34,709 nt of DNA, taken from positions 1 through 34,709 of the forward strand of contig DVKZ01000101.1 in the NCBI GenBank assembly GCA_018715775.1. Direction: 5' to 3'. This DNA comes from Candidatus Fimousia stercorigallinarum (GTDB lineage Bacteria; Bacillota; Clostridia; Lachnospirales; Lachnospiraceae). Under the pieces are notes generated by a model. That model was not told the DNA's origin. It saw nothing but the letters and a program-made list of their open reading frames with translations, and made no database searches. This document shows, piece by piece, positions 10,126-18,455 of this stretch. The translations under genes were made by a program, and so were the position numbers. Every line of letters begins with the position of its first letter. Position 1 is the first letter of the stretch.

Positions 10126-10151
10126 AAAAATGGCTTAAATAAGCCATTTTT
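10126..10151. repeat. Perfect inverted repeat upstream of thl
   Basis: AAAAATGGCTT-aaat-AAGCCATTTTT: 11-bp arms, 4-nt loop. Confidence 0.85.
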
Positions 10152-10159
10152 GCCCCACT

Positions 10160-10177
10160 TTGTTAATCTGTTGTCAA
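10160..10177. promoter_or_regulatory. Candidate Rex operator upstream of thl
   Basis: TTGTTAATCTGTTGTCAA: 12/14 to TTGTTAANNNNTTAACAA. Confidence 0.5.
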
Positions 10178-10341
10178 TTGTATTTTTTTATGTACAAATC
10201 AAAAAAAGGGATTTTAAGCGTGATAAAAGTCACATTTTTATGATTTTTTTCTGTGAAATATGTACGTAATCTGCAAAAAATAAATCAGAAAATATCATTT
10301 TTTTACAATTTTTTTGATAATTAAATAACAATATTTATTTT

Positions 10342-10386
10342 AAAAAAACGGGAAGCGTATAGATATTTTCTATCTATTCTGCTCCC
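10342..10386 (-). terminator. Intrinsic terminator downstream of ilvN
   Basis: Imperfect stem GGGgAGCagaATAGATA gaaaa TATCTATacGCTtCCC followed by a T-tract on the minus strand. Confidence 0.7.
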
Positions 10387-10403
10387 CGCTCTTTCAGATT
10401 TTA

Positions 10404-10913
10404 TTATCGTTCAATAATGGAAATGGATTCGATCGCGACTGCACCGCCCCGGACTACTTCGATGCGGCTCTTGAAGTTCTCATTAAAGTAATTAATGATG
10501 TTGGCATTCTTTCCTTCAGTATGGAAGGATTCGATCAGAACCTGATCTTTGCCGTAATCGACCACACGGAAACGGAACACCGCAGCAATCTGAAAGATCT
10601 CGTTTCTTTCTTTTTCCGAAACTCCCTTGATCTTAATGAACAGCGCTTCTTTCATACGAATCGGCACTGCCGTATAATCCATAACCTTAATGACTTCGAC
10701 ACTCCGGTTTAATTGCTTTTTGATCTGTTCAAACGTGATATCATCGCTGATCGTGGAAATCGTCATCCTGGAAATCGACGGATCTTCCGTCGAGCCGACT
10801 GTCAGCGAATCCAGATTGTAGGACTTTCCTGAAAATAATCCTGCGATCCTTGCCAGTACACCAACACGGTTTTCTACATATAAAGATATCCATCTTTTCT
10901 TAATTTCACCCAT
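10404..10913 (-). CDS. ilvN: Acetolactate synthase small (regulatory) subunit
   Basis: ACT-domain N-terminus RWISLYVENRVGVLARIAGLFSGKSYNLDSLTVG; follows ilvB. Confidence 0.93.
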   Translation of the reverse strand: MGEIKKRWISLYVENRVGVLARIAGLFSGKSYNLDSLTVGSTEDPSISRMTISTISDDITFEQIKKQLNRSVEVIKVMDYTAVPIRMKEALFIKIKGVSEKERNEIFQIAAVFRFRVVDYGKDQVLIESFHTEGKNANIINYFNENFKSRIEVVRGGAVAIESISIIER

Positions 10914-10925
10914 CTGTCTATCCTC

Positions 10926-12677
10926 CTAACCCTGTAAGATCATGTCGTCCAGCGCCTTACCGCCCTGTACCATCGGAAGTACCAGAAGATCCGGATCGGT
11001 CATAAACTCAATGATCACAGGACATTTATCCTCTGCCATTGCCGATTCAAATGCCGGTCTGATCTCTTCTTTTTTACTTACGCGGATGCCTTTTGCACCG
11101 TAGCTTTCTGCAAGTTTTACAAAATCCGGTGTATATGGCGGACACTGATCACACGGTCCTTTGCAAGTGTATGAGCAGGATCTTCTCTTCTGCAGACAGG
11201 TACTTGCATAACGTTTACCATAGAACAATTCCTGGAACTGACGCACCATTCCCAGAGACTGGTTATTGAAAATACAAATAATGATCGGCGTCTCCTGCTG
11301 AACAGCCGTTGCCATTTCCTGAATGTTCATCTGTACGCCCCCGTCTCCGGTATAACAGATAACTTTCTGATCCCGATGGGACATTGCCGCGCCAATGGAA
11401 GCAGGAAGTCCAAAGCCCATCGTTCCAAGACCGCCGGATGTCAGAAGCTGACGTTTTGGATGCGTCATAGAGGTAAACTGGGTTGCCCACATCTGATGCT
11501 GTCCAACATCCGTTACCACGATCGCATCCGGCATCAGTTCATTTGCTGTTTCAATCACCGTCTGTGGATTTACGCCTTTTGGACTATCTTCCATGATCAA
11601 TGGGTGTTCGTTTTCCCATTGCTTGATCTCTTGATAAAAAGCATCTGCACTCTTGATCCTTCCATGATTCTTCGCGATTTCTACAAGTGCTTCTAATGCA
11701 ACCTTTGCATCTGCAACAACCGGAACATCAACCGTAACGTTTTTTGAAATTGCTGCAGTATCAATATCAATATGAATGATCTTCGCTTTTGGTGCAAATT
11801 TGCCCAATTTCCCTGTAATCCGATCGCTGAAACGAGTACCGATCGAGAACAATACATCGCATTCGGAAATCGCCATATTGGCCGCATATCTTCCATGCAT
11901 GCCGGCATTTCCGATAAACAGAGGATGATCTGTCGGCATAACGCCCATACCCATGATCGTCGATACAACCGGTACGCCGGTCAGTTCTGCCAGCTCTCTC
12001 ATTTCTTTATGCGCTTTCGCGATCTTTGTACCGCCGCCGATCAAAAAGAGCGGCCTTTCTGCTTTTTCCAAAATACCCATAGCTCGGTGAAGCTGTCCGA
12101 TATGTACTTTTTTCTGTGGCTTATAACCGCGAATATTAACTTCTTTCGGATACTCCGCACTTCCGAGTTCCGCCATGATATCTTTCGGAAGATCAACAAG
12201 AACAACCCCCGGCTTTCCTGTTCTCGCAATAAAGAACGCTTCTTTTATAATCCTTCCGAGATCTTCACGATTGCGGACGGTGATTACAAATTTTGCGATA
12301 TTTCTCGTACAACCCACAATATCAACTTCCTGGAACGCGTCATTACCGATCAATGGCAGATTTACCTGTCCGGTAAAACATACTAACGGCACGCTGTCAT
12401 AATTTGCTGTTGCAATTCCCGTTACCAGATTAGTCGCCCCCGGTCCGCTCGTTACGAGACAGACGCCGACTTTTCCTGTGGATCGTGCATAACCATCTGC
12501 TTCATGGATCAATCCCTGTTCATGACGCGGAAGAACAATTTCGATATTATGATCCATTTGATATAATTCATCAAAAATATCGATCGCATAACCGCCGGGA
12601 TAAGCAAACAGTGTATCAACGCCTTCTTCGATCAGCGCTTTCACAAATAATTGATTTCCTGATATTTTTTCCATCAT
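10926..12677 (-). CDS. ilvB: Acetolactate synthase large subunit with a Cys-rich insertion
   Basis: ThDP-enzyme motifs VLPRHEQGLIHEADGYARSTGKVGVCLVTSGPGATNLVTGIA and GDGGVQMNIQEMATAVQ. Start at MMEKISGNQLF (12677/12674) with GGAGG RBS; the ORF-track start (12734) lies inside scpB. Confidence 0.95.
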   Translation of the reverse strand: MMEKISGNQLFVKALIEEGVDTLFAYPGGYAIDIFDELYQMDHNIEIVLPRHEQGLIHEADGYARSTGKVGVCLVTSGPGATNLVTGIATANYDSVPLVCFTGQVNLPLIGNDAFQEVDIVGCTRNIAKFVITVRNREDLGRIIKEAFFIARTGKPGVVLVDLPKDIMAELGSAEYPKEVNIRGYKPQKKVHIGQLHRAMGILEKAERPLFLIGGGTKIAKAHKEMRELAELTGVPVVSTIMGMGVMPTDHPLFIGNAGMHGRYAANMAISECDVLFSIGTRFSDRITGKLGKFAPKAKIIHIDIDTAAISKNVTVDVPVVADAKVALEALVEIAKNHGRIKSADAFYQEIKQWENEHPLIMEDSPKGVNPQTVIETANELMPDAIVVTDVGQHQMWATQFTSMTHPKRQLLTSGGLGTMGFGLPASIGAAMSHRDQKVICYTGDGGVQMNIQEMATAVQQETPIIICIFNNQSLGMVRQFQELFYGKRYASTCLQKRRSCSYTCKGPCDQCPPYTPDFVKLAESYGAKGIRVSKKEEIRPAFESAMAEDKCPVIIEFMTDPDLLVLPMVQGGKALDDMILQG

Positions 12678-12678
12678 C

Positions 12679-13296
12679 TCATCCTCCAGCTCTTTCTTTT
12701 GTTCTATTATCATTTTCAGATTCTGATTCCTCACCAGATTCTAAAATAATGTTCATCTCTTCTTGTGCTTCCTGCTTAAACTCTTCGACCATCGACGGAT
12801 CGATCATCGGCAGATCGTCAATGTGTTCTACACCGAAGCACCTTAAAAATTCTTCTGTTGTCTTTAATAAGATCGGTCTTCCGACGGCATTCAGACGACC
12901 CGCTTCACAGACCAGATTATATTCGATCAGACGATTCACCGCATGATCGCACTTGACCCCTCGGATTGCTTCAATCTCCTGCTTTGTTACCGGCTGCCGG
13001 TACGCAATGATCGACAAGGTCTCCAGCATCACATCCGTGAGCCTGTATTTTTTCGGTTGTTTCACAATACGGATCAGCATATCATAATATTCCGGCTTCG
13101 TACATAACTGACAGGAATCTTCTAATTCGATCAGCCGGATTCCCCGCTCTTCTTTTTCATATTCTCTTTTCATCTCAGCAAGAAGTTCATTCAACTGCTT
13201 TTCATCCAGGTCTAGCACATTCATCAGTTGTTTTTTCTTGACTGAACCGCCCATGGAAAACAGAATTCCTTCTATCATTCCCTTTTTTCGTTCCAT
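12679..13296 (-). CDS. scpB: Segregation and condensation protein B
   Basis: Winged-helix ScpB sequence IEGILFSMGGSVKKKQLMNVL...TLSIIAYRQPVTKQEIEAIRGV; paired with scpA. Confidence 0.94.
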   Translation of the reverse strand: MERKKGMIEGILFSMGGSVKKKQLMNVLDLDEKQLNELLAEMKREYEKEERGIRLIELEDSCQLCTKPEYYDMLIRIVKQPKKYRLTDVMLETLSIIAYRQPVTKQEIEAIRGVKCDHAVNRLIEYNLVCEAGRLNAVGRPILLKTTEEFLRCFGVEHIDDLPMIDPSMVEEFKQEAQEEMNIILESGEESESENDNRTKERAGG

Positions 13297-13302
13297 TGAT
13301 CC

Positions 13303-14064
13303 CTACTCCGCATTCTTTTTCTCTATCTCAATCATAATCTCTGAACCGATATCCTCCTGGGTAACGAATACGCGTCCCATCTTCATCAATTCCAAAAGTG
13401 CCAGAAACGTAACGATCACTTCCGTCTTTGTGGTTCCTTCTTCCAACAATGCCCGAAATGTCATCTTTTTCTTCTGTTTGATCCGCTTTGTAATATGCCG
13501 GATCTTATCTTCTACTTTTACCTCATCCTGCCGGATTTCTCCAAACTGGCTTCGAACCGGATCCAGTTTGTCATTCCGCCGTTTCAGGACAAATTCAAAC
13601 ACTTCTTTTAACTGTTCCAGGGTAACTCCCTGCCTTTCAATGATCTGATGAGGATCGATCGGTTCCCGGTAAGAAGCGACTTCCTCCGGCAGAGTTGGAT
13701 TTTTATACAAAGATCTGCCCGCTTCGATTTCCCGGTCTTTGAGTTCTCCGGATGCATATTTATAAATCTTATATTCCACGAGCCGCCCAACCAGTTCTTC
13801 TCTCGGATCTTCTTCCTCTCCTTCTTCATTTACCTCTTTCGGTAATAGCATCTGCGATTTGATCCTCAGCAGCGTTGCAGCCATAACAAGAAACTCGCTC
13901 ATAATATCCATATCTGCCCTTCTCATCTCATCCAGATAATCAAAATACTGTTCTGTAATAACTGCAATCGGTATATCGTATATATCAATCTTATTTTTTT
14001 CGATCAAATGCAGCAGAAGGTCAAGTGGTCCTTCAAATGCTGTTAGCTTCACTTCGATCGCCAT
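13303..14064 (-). CDS. scpA: Segregation and condensation protein A
   Basis: VKLTAFEGPLDLLLHLIEKNKIDIYDIPIAVITEQYFDYL typical ScpA N-terminus. Confidence 0.95.
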   Translation of the reverse strand: MAIEVKLTAFEGPLDLLLHLIEKNKIDIYDIPIAVITEQYFDYLDEMRRADMDIMSEFLVMAATLLRIKSQMLLPKEVNEEGEEEDPREELVGRLVEYKIYKYASGELKDREIEAGRSLYKNPTLPEEVASYREPIDPHQIIERQGVTLEQLKEVFEFVLKRRNDKLDPVRSQFGEIRQDEVKVEDKIRHITKRIKQKKKMTFRALLEEGTTKTEVIVTFLALLELMKMGRVFVTQEDIGSEIMIEIEKKNAE

Positions 14065-14069
14065 ATGAT

Positions 14070-14996
14070 TTACTCCATCTGTTCAATTTTTTCATCTGCT
14101 CCCTCACTGCCTTCCGATGAGGACATCCGGTATAAACGGATCACGCTTAACTCCGGCTGATTGTGTACGCGGATATGAAAGGTATGCGTACCAAGTCCCC
14201 GGCTGATGATCATCCGGGAACCGCTCTTTTCATAATATCCCGCATCGTATTCCGGAAAAATCCGAAGCTGCGGAGATATAAGTCCTCCAAAATGAGGAAT
14301 CCGGATCAAGCCGCCATGGTTATGTCCGGATAACACAAGATCTGCGCCCCAATCAGCATATTCCGGAAAATATACCGGGTTATGTGCAAGAAGGATATGG
14401 AAATTTTTTGCTTTTTTCTTACCAAGCAAAAGTTCTAAATAGGAATCATCCATCGGTTCCACAACACCTCTTTGATAATAGATTCGTCCGATCTCCAGAC
14501 CGGATAGATAGATGCTTGCCCCATTCCGTTCCAGCGTAATAGTTTTATTTTCCAGATACGTGATTCCCGCCTCTCTTAATCTTAACACATAATCGTCATA
14601 TTGTGTGCCGTAAATATACCGATAAATCTTCATTCGAAACTCATGATTGCCGTTCGCACAGATGACCGGAAACTCTTTCGCCAGTTTTATTAAAAGGGAA
14701 CTGGCAATATCCGTTGTCATGCCGGGCTTTGCAACAAACATATCACCGCCAACGAAAATATAGTCCGGGTCTTTCTCCCGGATCGCCCGTATCAGCCTTT
14801 CATTCTCTTTGCCAAAACGGGCATTGTGCAGATCAGATAAAAATACAACCTTGACACCGTTAAACTCCTCAGGAAGATTCGGCGAAAAGATATCATACGG
14901 CTCCCGTTTGATCCGGGTTCTCTCATAAGCACTGATTCCGAATATAAAAACAGGGACCATGCATGAACTTCCAATTAGTTTTGTTAGAAATTTCAT
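14070..14996 (-). CDS. Membrane-anchored calcineurin-like metallophosphoesterase
   Basis: FLSDLHN, GGDMF, GNHE, SGHNHGG metallophosphoesterase motifs; N-terminal hydrophobic segment. Confidence 0.9.
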   Translation of the reverse strand: MKFLTKLIGSSCMVPVFIFGISAYERTRIKREPYDIFSPNLPEEFNGVKVVFLSDLHNARFGKENERLIRAIREKDPDYIFVGGDMFVAKPGMTTDIASSLLIKLAKEFPVICANGNHEFRMKIYRYIYGTQYDDYVLRLREAGITYLENKTITLERNGASIYLSGLEIGRIYYQRGVVEPMDDSYLELLLGKKKAKNFHILLAHNPVYFPEYADWGADLVLSGHNHGGLIRIPHFGGLISPQLRIFPEYDAGYYEKSGSRMIISRGLGTHTFHIRVHNQPELSVIRLYRMSSSEGSEGADEKIEQME

Positions 14997-15100
14997 AAAT
15001 GGCCCCTCCTGTTCTGAAATAAATAGTGTGTACTATCATTGTACTAGATATAGAACAAAAAAACAAGTATCGTCCGAACTTTGTCAATCCTATCCTTTTT

Positions 15101-16306
15101 CTACTGTCCTGAATGAAAATAATATCCTATTACTCGTTCTATGCTTTTTTTCAAGGTCATTTTTTTGACTGCCTCCGTTGTAACCAGTTTTACTTTTCCA
15201 ATATAATCCCCATTCAGATAATAGGTGACCCATCCTGCATCCGCACCCTTTTTCAGCGGTGCACGCAGATGTTTGCTTCTTTGAATGTTATATGTGATCT
15301 TATCAGGATCCTCCTGAGAAGTCAGGACCATCCGAAATTGTTTCTTAACTTTAATCTCTACAGTATCCTTTTCCCCTCCGGTCACTTCTACCGGTTTCAA
15401 CTCTTTTGTCAGATCCGGCGCCTCATACATCCTGCAATTGGCAAAACCATAATCCAACAGGGCTGAAGCATCGACGATCCGGTCTTTCGAACTGTTTGCT
15501 GCCATGACAACAGCGATCAATGACATACCGTTTCGTTCTGCCGTTGCACTGACACAAAATTTTGCTTTGCTGGTACTACCCGTTTTTAAACCGGTACATC
15601 CCTGATACTGTTTGATCAATTTATTCGTGTTGCTGAGCGTAAACGCGGACTCCCCTTTTTTCGTTTTATGCGTAAACTCATCCATCCAGATTCCAGAATA
15701 CTCCAGCACTTTCGGATGTTTGTTGATCAACTCTCTGGACATTAGCGCAATGTCTTTTGCTGACGTCACATGTCCGTCAGTATCCAGCCCACAGCAGTTT
15801 TTAAAAACGGTCTGTTCCATTTTGAGTTCCTTCGCTTTTTGATTCATTTGTTTTACAAATGCATCTTCGCTCCCTGCTATATATTCTGCCATTGCAACCG
15901 ATGCATCATTGCCGCTTGCGATTACGATTGATTTAATCAGCACCTCTACGCTTTGCACTTCAGAAGCCTCAAGAAATACCTGCGAACCACCCATGGAAGC
16001 CGCATGCTCGCTAACCGTTACCTCATCATCAAGATGGATTTTTCCGGCATCCAGCGCTTCAAAGATCAGCAGCAACGTCATAACTTTTGTAACACTCGCT
16101 GGCGGAAGCGCCTCTTCACTGTTTTTTTCATAAAGGATCTTTCCCGTTGATGCCTCCATAACAAGTGCTGCTTTTGCCGTAAGCTCCAAATCTGTTTGAG
16201 CACCCTCCGCTTGCGTACTTTGCGATGTCTCTGTATTGGCACAGACAGAATTGCCGGTTGTAAAAATAAATAGAAAACAAAAGATAATAATTGCGATTTT
16301 TTTCAT
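15101..16306 (-). CDS. D-alanyl-D-alanine carboxypeptidase (DacF/PBP5 family, peptidase S11)
   Basis: Signal peptide; PASVTKVMT (SxxK), SGNDAS (SxN), LKTGSTSKA (KTG). Confidence 0.93.
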   Translation of the reverse strand: MKKIAIIIFCFLFIFTTGNSVCANTETSQSTQAEGAQTDLELTAKAALVMEASTGKILYEKNSEEALPPASVTKVMTLLLIFEALDAGKIHLDDEVTVSEHAASMGGSQVFLEASEVQSVEVLIKSIVIASGNDASVAMAEYIAGSEDAFVKQMNQKAKELKMEQTVFKNCCGLDTDGHVTSAKDIALMSRELINKHPKVLEYSGIWMDEFTHKTKKGESAFTLSNTNKLIKQYQGCTGLKTGSTSKAKFCVSATAERNGMSLIAVVMAANSSKDRIVDASALLDYGFANCRMYEAPDLTKELKPVEVTGGEKDTVEIKVKKQFRMVLTSQEDPDKITYNIQRSKHLRAPLKKGADAGWVTYYLNGDYIGKVKLVTTEAVKKMTLKKSIERVIGYYFHSGQ

Positions 16307-16357
16307 AGACCGCTCCTGACAAAATAATTATTATATTTTACGAACGGATGGAACTGA

Positions 16358-17719
16358 TTATTCACACTCACTGATATCTTTTACCTCTGTTTGGCTGTAA
16401 TAGAATTTCAAAATATCCGTATAAGTTTTTCCATCCTGTGCCTGTTCTTTTGCCCCATTTTGAGACATTCCGACACCATGCCCATATCCGCCTCCGTTGA
16501 TGATAAGCTTTTTTCCTTTTTTCTCTATGTAAAAACAGCCGCTTGGAAGAATTGAGGCGCTTCCTTTCGATCCATCCGCCCTCGAGATGGAGCACCCTTC
16601 TGGAGAAAGATAGCTTCGGATCCGATACTCTCCCTGGATGACGCGAACGCCGCCGGATCCCGTAATCCGCAGTTCTTTGGCAACTCCGCTTTTGCCTCTC
16701 TTTGTCACTTTGACATCCCGGATTGAGCCGACCGTTGTCTTTGACAGATTGGATACCGGTATAGTAACTTCCCATCGATACCATGGAAAATTGCTGTCAT
16801 ATGTTATTTCATCATTAGAATTTAAAAATTTTTTGACATCTTCTTCCGCGGACAGATCCAATGCTTCTCCGCTGTCATTTTGAATTTTTCCGGTCAGATA
16901 TACCGGACTATCCCCTTTCTGAATCCAGACATCATGGCTGTCAGCTGTATGCCCCCATGAGGTCGAGAAAAAATACGTAGAAATAATCTCATTTTTATAG
17001 GTAAGCACTTCGCCTGCTGTATCTAATACCGCCTGTATACTTTCTTCACACTCCCTGGTATTGTTATAGACCTGGCTGGAAACACTGTCATCAACATCCG
17101 CTCCATATTGCCGAAACTTCTGGCCTGCTTTTTGTTTTACCGCAAAACTTCTGGCACAGACTGCCTGTACTTTCAATGCTTCACTGCCGTAAGAGACCGG
17201 CATTTCACTCGGAATAACCGCATAAAGGTATTCTTCTAACAAAAGCTGATTAATGATCGTAAGTGCACTGCTGCCATAATGAACTTTCAAAATCCCCCGA
17301 TAAGAAGGGATTCCATATGCCCGTCGGATCGATGAAATCTCCAGTTGCCCTGTTCCGGAAAACACAACGGTTTGTCCTTTCTTTTTCTGATCATACTTTA
17401 ATGTAGTCGTCTCTCCGGCTTTCTTTTTTTCCGTCTTTGAGTCTGTTTTTACATAATACTCCTGCTTTGACGTGATCGTTACCGTTTTATGATCATATTT
17501 ACCAAGCGTGCTATTACTGATCAATACGCGGATCATGGAATCATCAATCACCGTTTCCTCCTGTGACCGCTCTTCTGTTATTTGTTCTGTTGTTTTTTCT
17601 GTTTCTTCATCTGCACCGGATACCTCCCGCTCACCAGAAAGCATCCACAGATATGGTCCGGAAACAATGCCTATACTCATACATAACAATAATAGAACAA
17701 TTATGATTTTCTCTCCCAT
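16358..17719 (-). CDS. SpoIID/LytB-domain protein
   Basis: YLYAVIPSEMPVSYGSEALKVQAVCARSFAV, FFSTSWGHTADSHDVW, GYGHGVGMSQNGAKEQAQDGKTYTDILKFYY; N-terminal membrane segment. Confidence 0.92.
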   Translation of the reverse strand: MGEKIIIVLLLLCMSIGIVSGPYLWMLSGEREVSGADEETEKTTEQITEERSQEETVIDDSMIRVLISNSTLGKYDHKTVTITSKQEYYVKTDSKTEKKKAGETTTLKYDQKKKGQTVVFSGTGQLEISSIRRAYGIPSYRGILKVHYGSSALTIINQLLLEEYLYAVIPSEMPVSYGSEALKVQAVCARSFAVKQKAGQKFRQYGADVDDSVSSQVYNNTRECEESIQAVLDTAGEVLTYKNEIISTYFFSTSWGHTADSHDVWIQKGDSPVYLTGKIQNDSGEALDLSAEEDVKKFLNSNDEITYDSNFPWYRWEVTIPVSNLSKTTVGSIRDVKVTKRGKSGVAKELRITGSGGVRVIQGEYRIRSYLSPEGCSISRADGSKGSASILPSGCFYIEKKGKKLIINGGGYGHGVGMSQNGAKEQAQDGKTYTDILKFYYSQTEVKDISECE

Positions 17720-17913
17720 GCTTTCCTCCCGTACATTTTATGAACGTGAGGACATAAATATGTTCCTATGACCGATATTCTCATTAATGTTTTGCGCGTT
17801 CCGCATCTCTCCAGTTATCTTGATACCCCGACAGCAGATCTACAAATCGCTTTGCAGTCAGATGTGTCCTTCCATCATGACGCTGACCCTGTCCCCGAGT
17901 TCCCGACACATCT

Positions 17914-18216
17914 GTGCAAACATCCGCATATAATGTCATTTCACAGTTGCTGAAACAAAATGGTTCTCCTGTTTTTCGTATCCAAAACGCAAAAAAGATT
18001 GGCAGGGCTATGGAACATACCATTTCAAAGCTTTATTACGAACAGGAGGTTGGTGATGCAGAACTTTCCTGTCTTGCCTACCAGTGTCTCTGCATCCTGC
18101 AGGCAGAAGATGATATCTTTACTAAAGAAACCGGCATATCCCCGATCGAATATGCCGCACAGACAAAAATCAATTATGCAAAATCCATTTTAAAAACAAC
18201 AAAAACTTCCAAATAA
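17914..18216 (+). pseudogene. Probable degraded AraC-family regulator remnant
   Basis: FTKETGISPIEYAAQTKINYAKSILKTT resembles the start of the second HTH of AraC/XylS proteins, but the first helices and everything after KTT are missing; preceded by linker-like MEHTISKLYYEQEVGDAELSCLAYQCLCIL. Confidence 0.45.
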
Positions 18217-18219
18217 AAT

Positions 18220-18418
18220 AAAAACTTCCCAAAATGCCGGACCCGCTATTTTGACGCCTAGCCAAAGCCAGGTGGGTTATCGCATCTGGCTTCCTGCCTT
18301 CCACTGCAAACGGAGGCCTGACAATCCACCAGAGATATAGAAATCCCATGATACGTAAATGTAGGTTCAAAATTCGCGGGCTATCGAACACCCCAGGAAG
18401 TTTTTCACTTTACTATGT
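18220..18418 (-). ncRNA. ssrS: 6S RNA
   Basis: Minus strand AAAAACUUCCUGGGGUGUUCGAUAGCCCGC...AUAGCGGGUCCGGCAUUUUGGGAAGUUUUU. Long closing stem (18396-18405 with 18220-18229), inner CCCGC/GCGGG (18376-18380 with 18242-18246). The GGUGUUCGAUAGC / CCGGCAUU arrangement parallels E. coli 6S GAUGUUCGCAAGC / GGCGGCAUC. ~195 nt, own promoter, no coding potential. Confidence 0.82.
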
Positions 18419-18425
18419 TAACTAT

Positions 18426-18454
18426 ATTATACTAGAAGGATATGCAACTTGCAA
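18426..18454 (-). promoter_or_regulatory. SigA-type promoter of the 6S RNA gene
   Basis: TTGCAA (18454-18449), 17-nt spacer, TATAAT (18431-18426). Confidence 0.85.
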
Positions 18455-18455
18455 G

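Noticed and set aside
11772-12386. 204-aa plus-strand ORF antisense to ilvB
   Set aside because: Shadow of a highly conserved coding gene; no RBS or family resemblance.
12678-12734. ORF-track start of ilvB inside scpB
   Set aside because: The upstream extension overlaps scpB; a GGAGG RBS precedes the ATG at 12677/12674.
17784-18023. 79-aa minus-strand ORF
   Set aside because: No recognised family, overlaps the AraC-like remnant on the other strand and lies in apparently degenerate sequence.
18170-18391. 73-aa minus-strand ORF
   Set aside because: Lies entirely on the 6S RNA candidate; better explained as a non-coding RNA.
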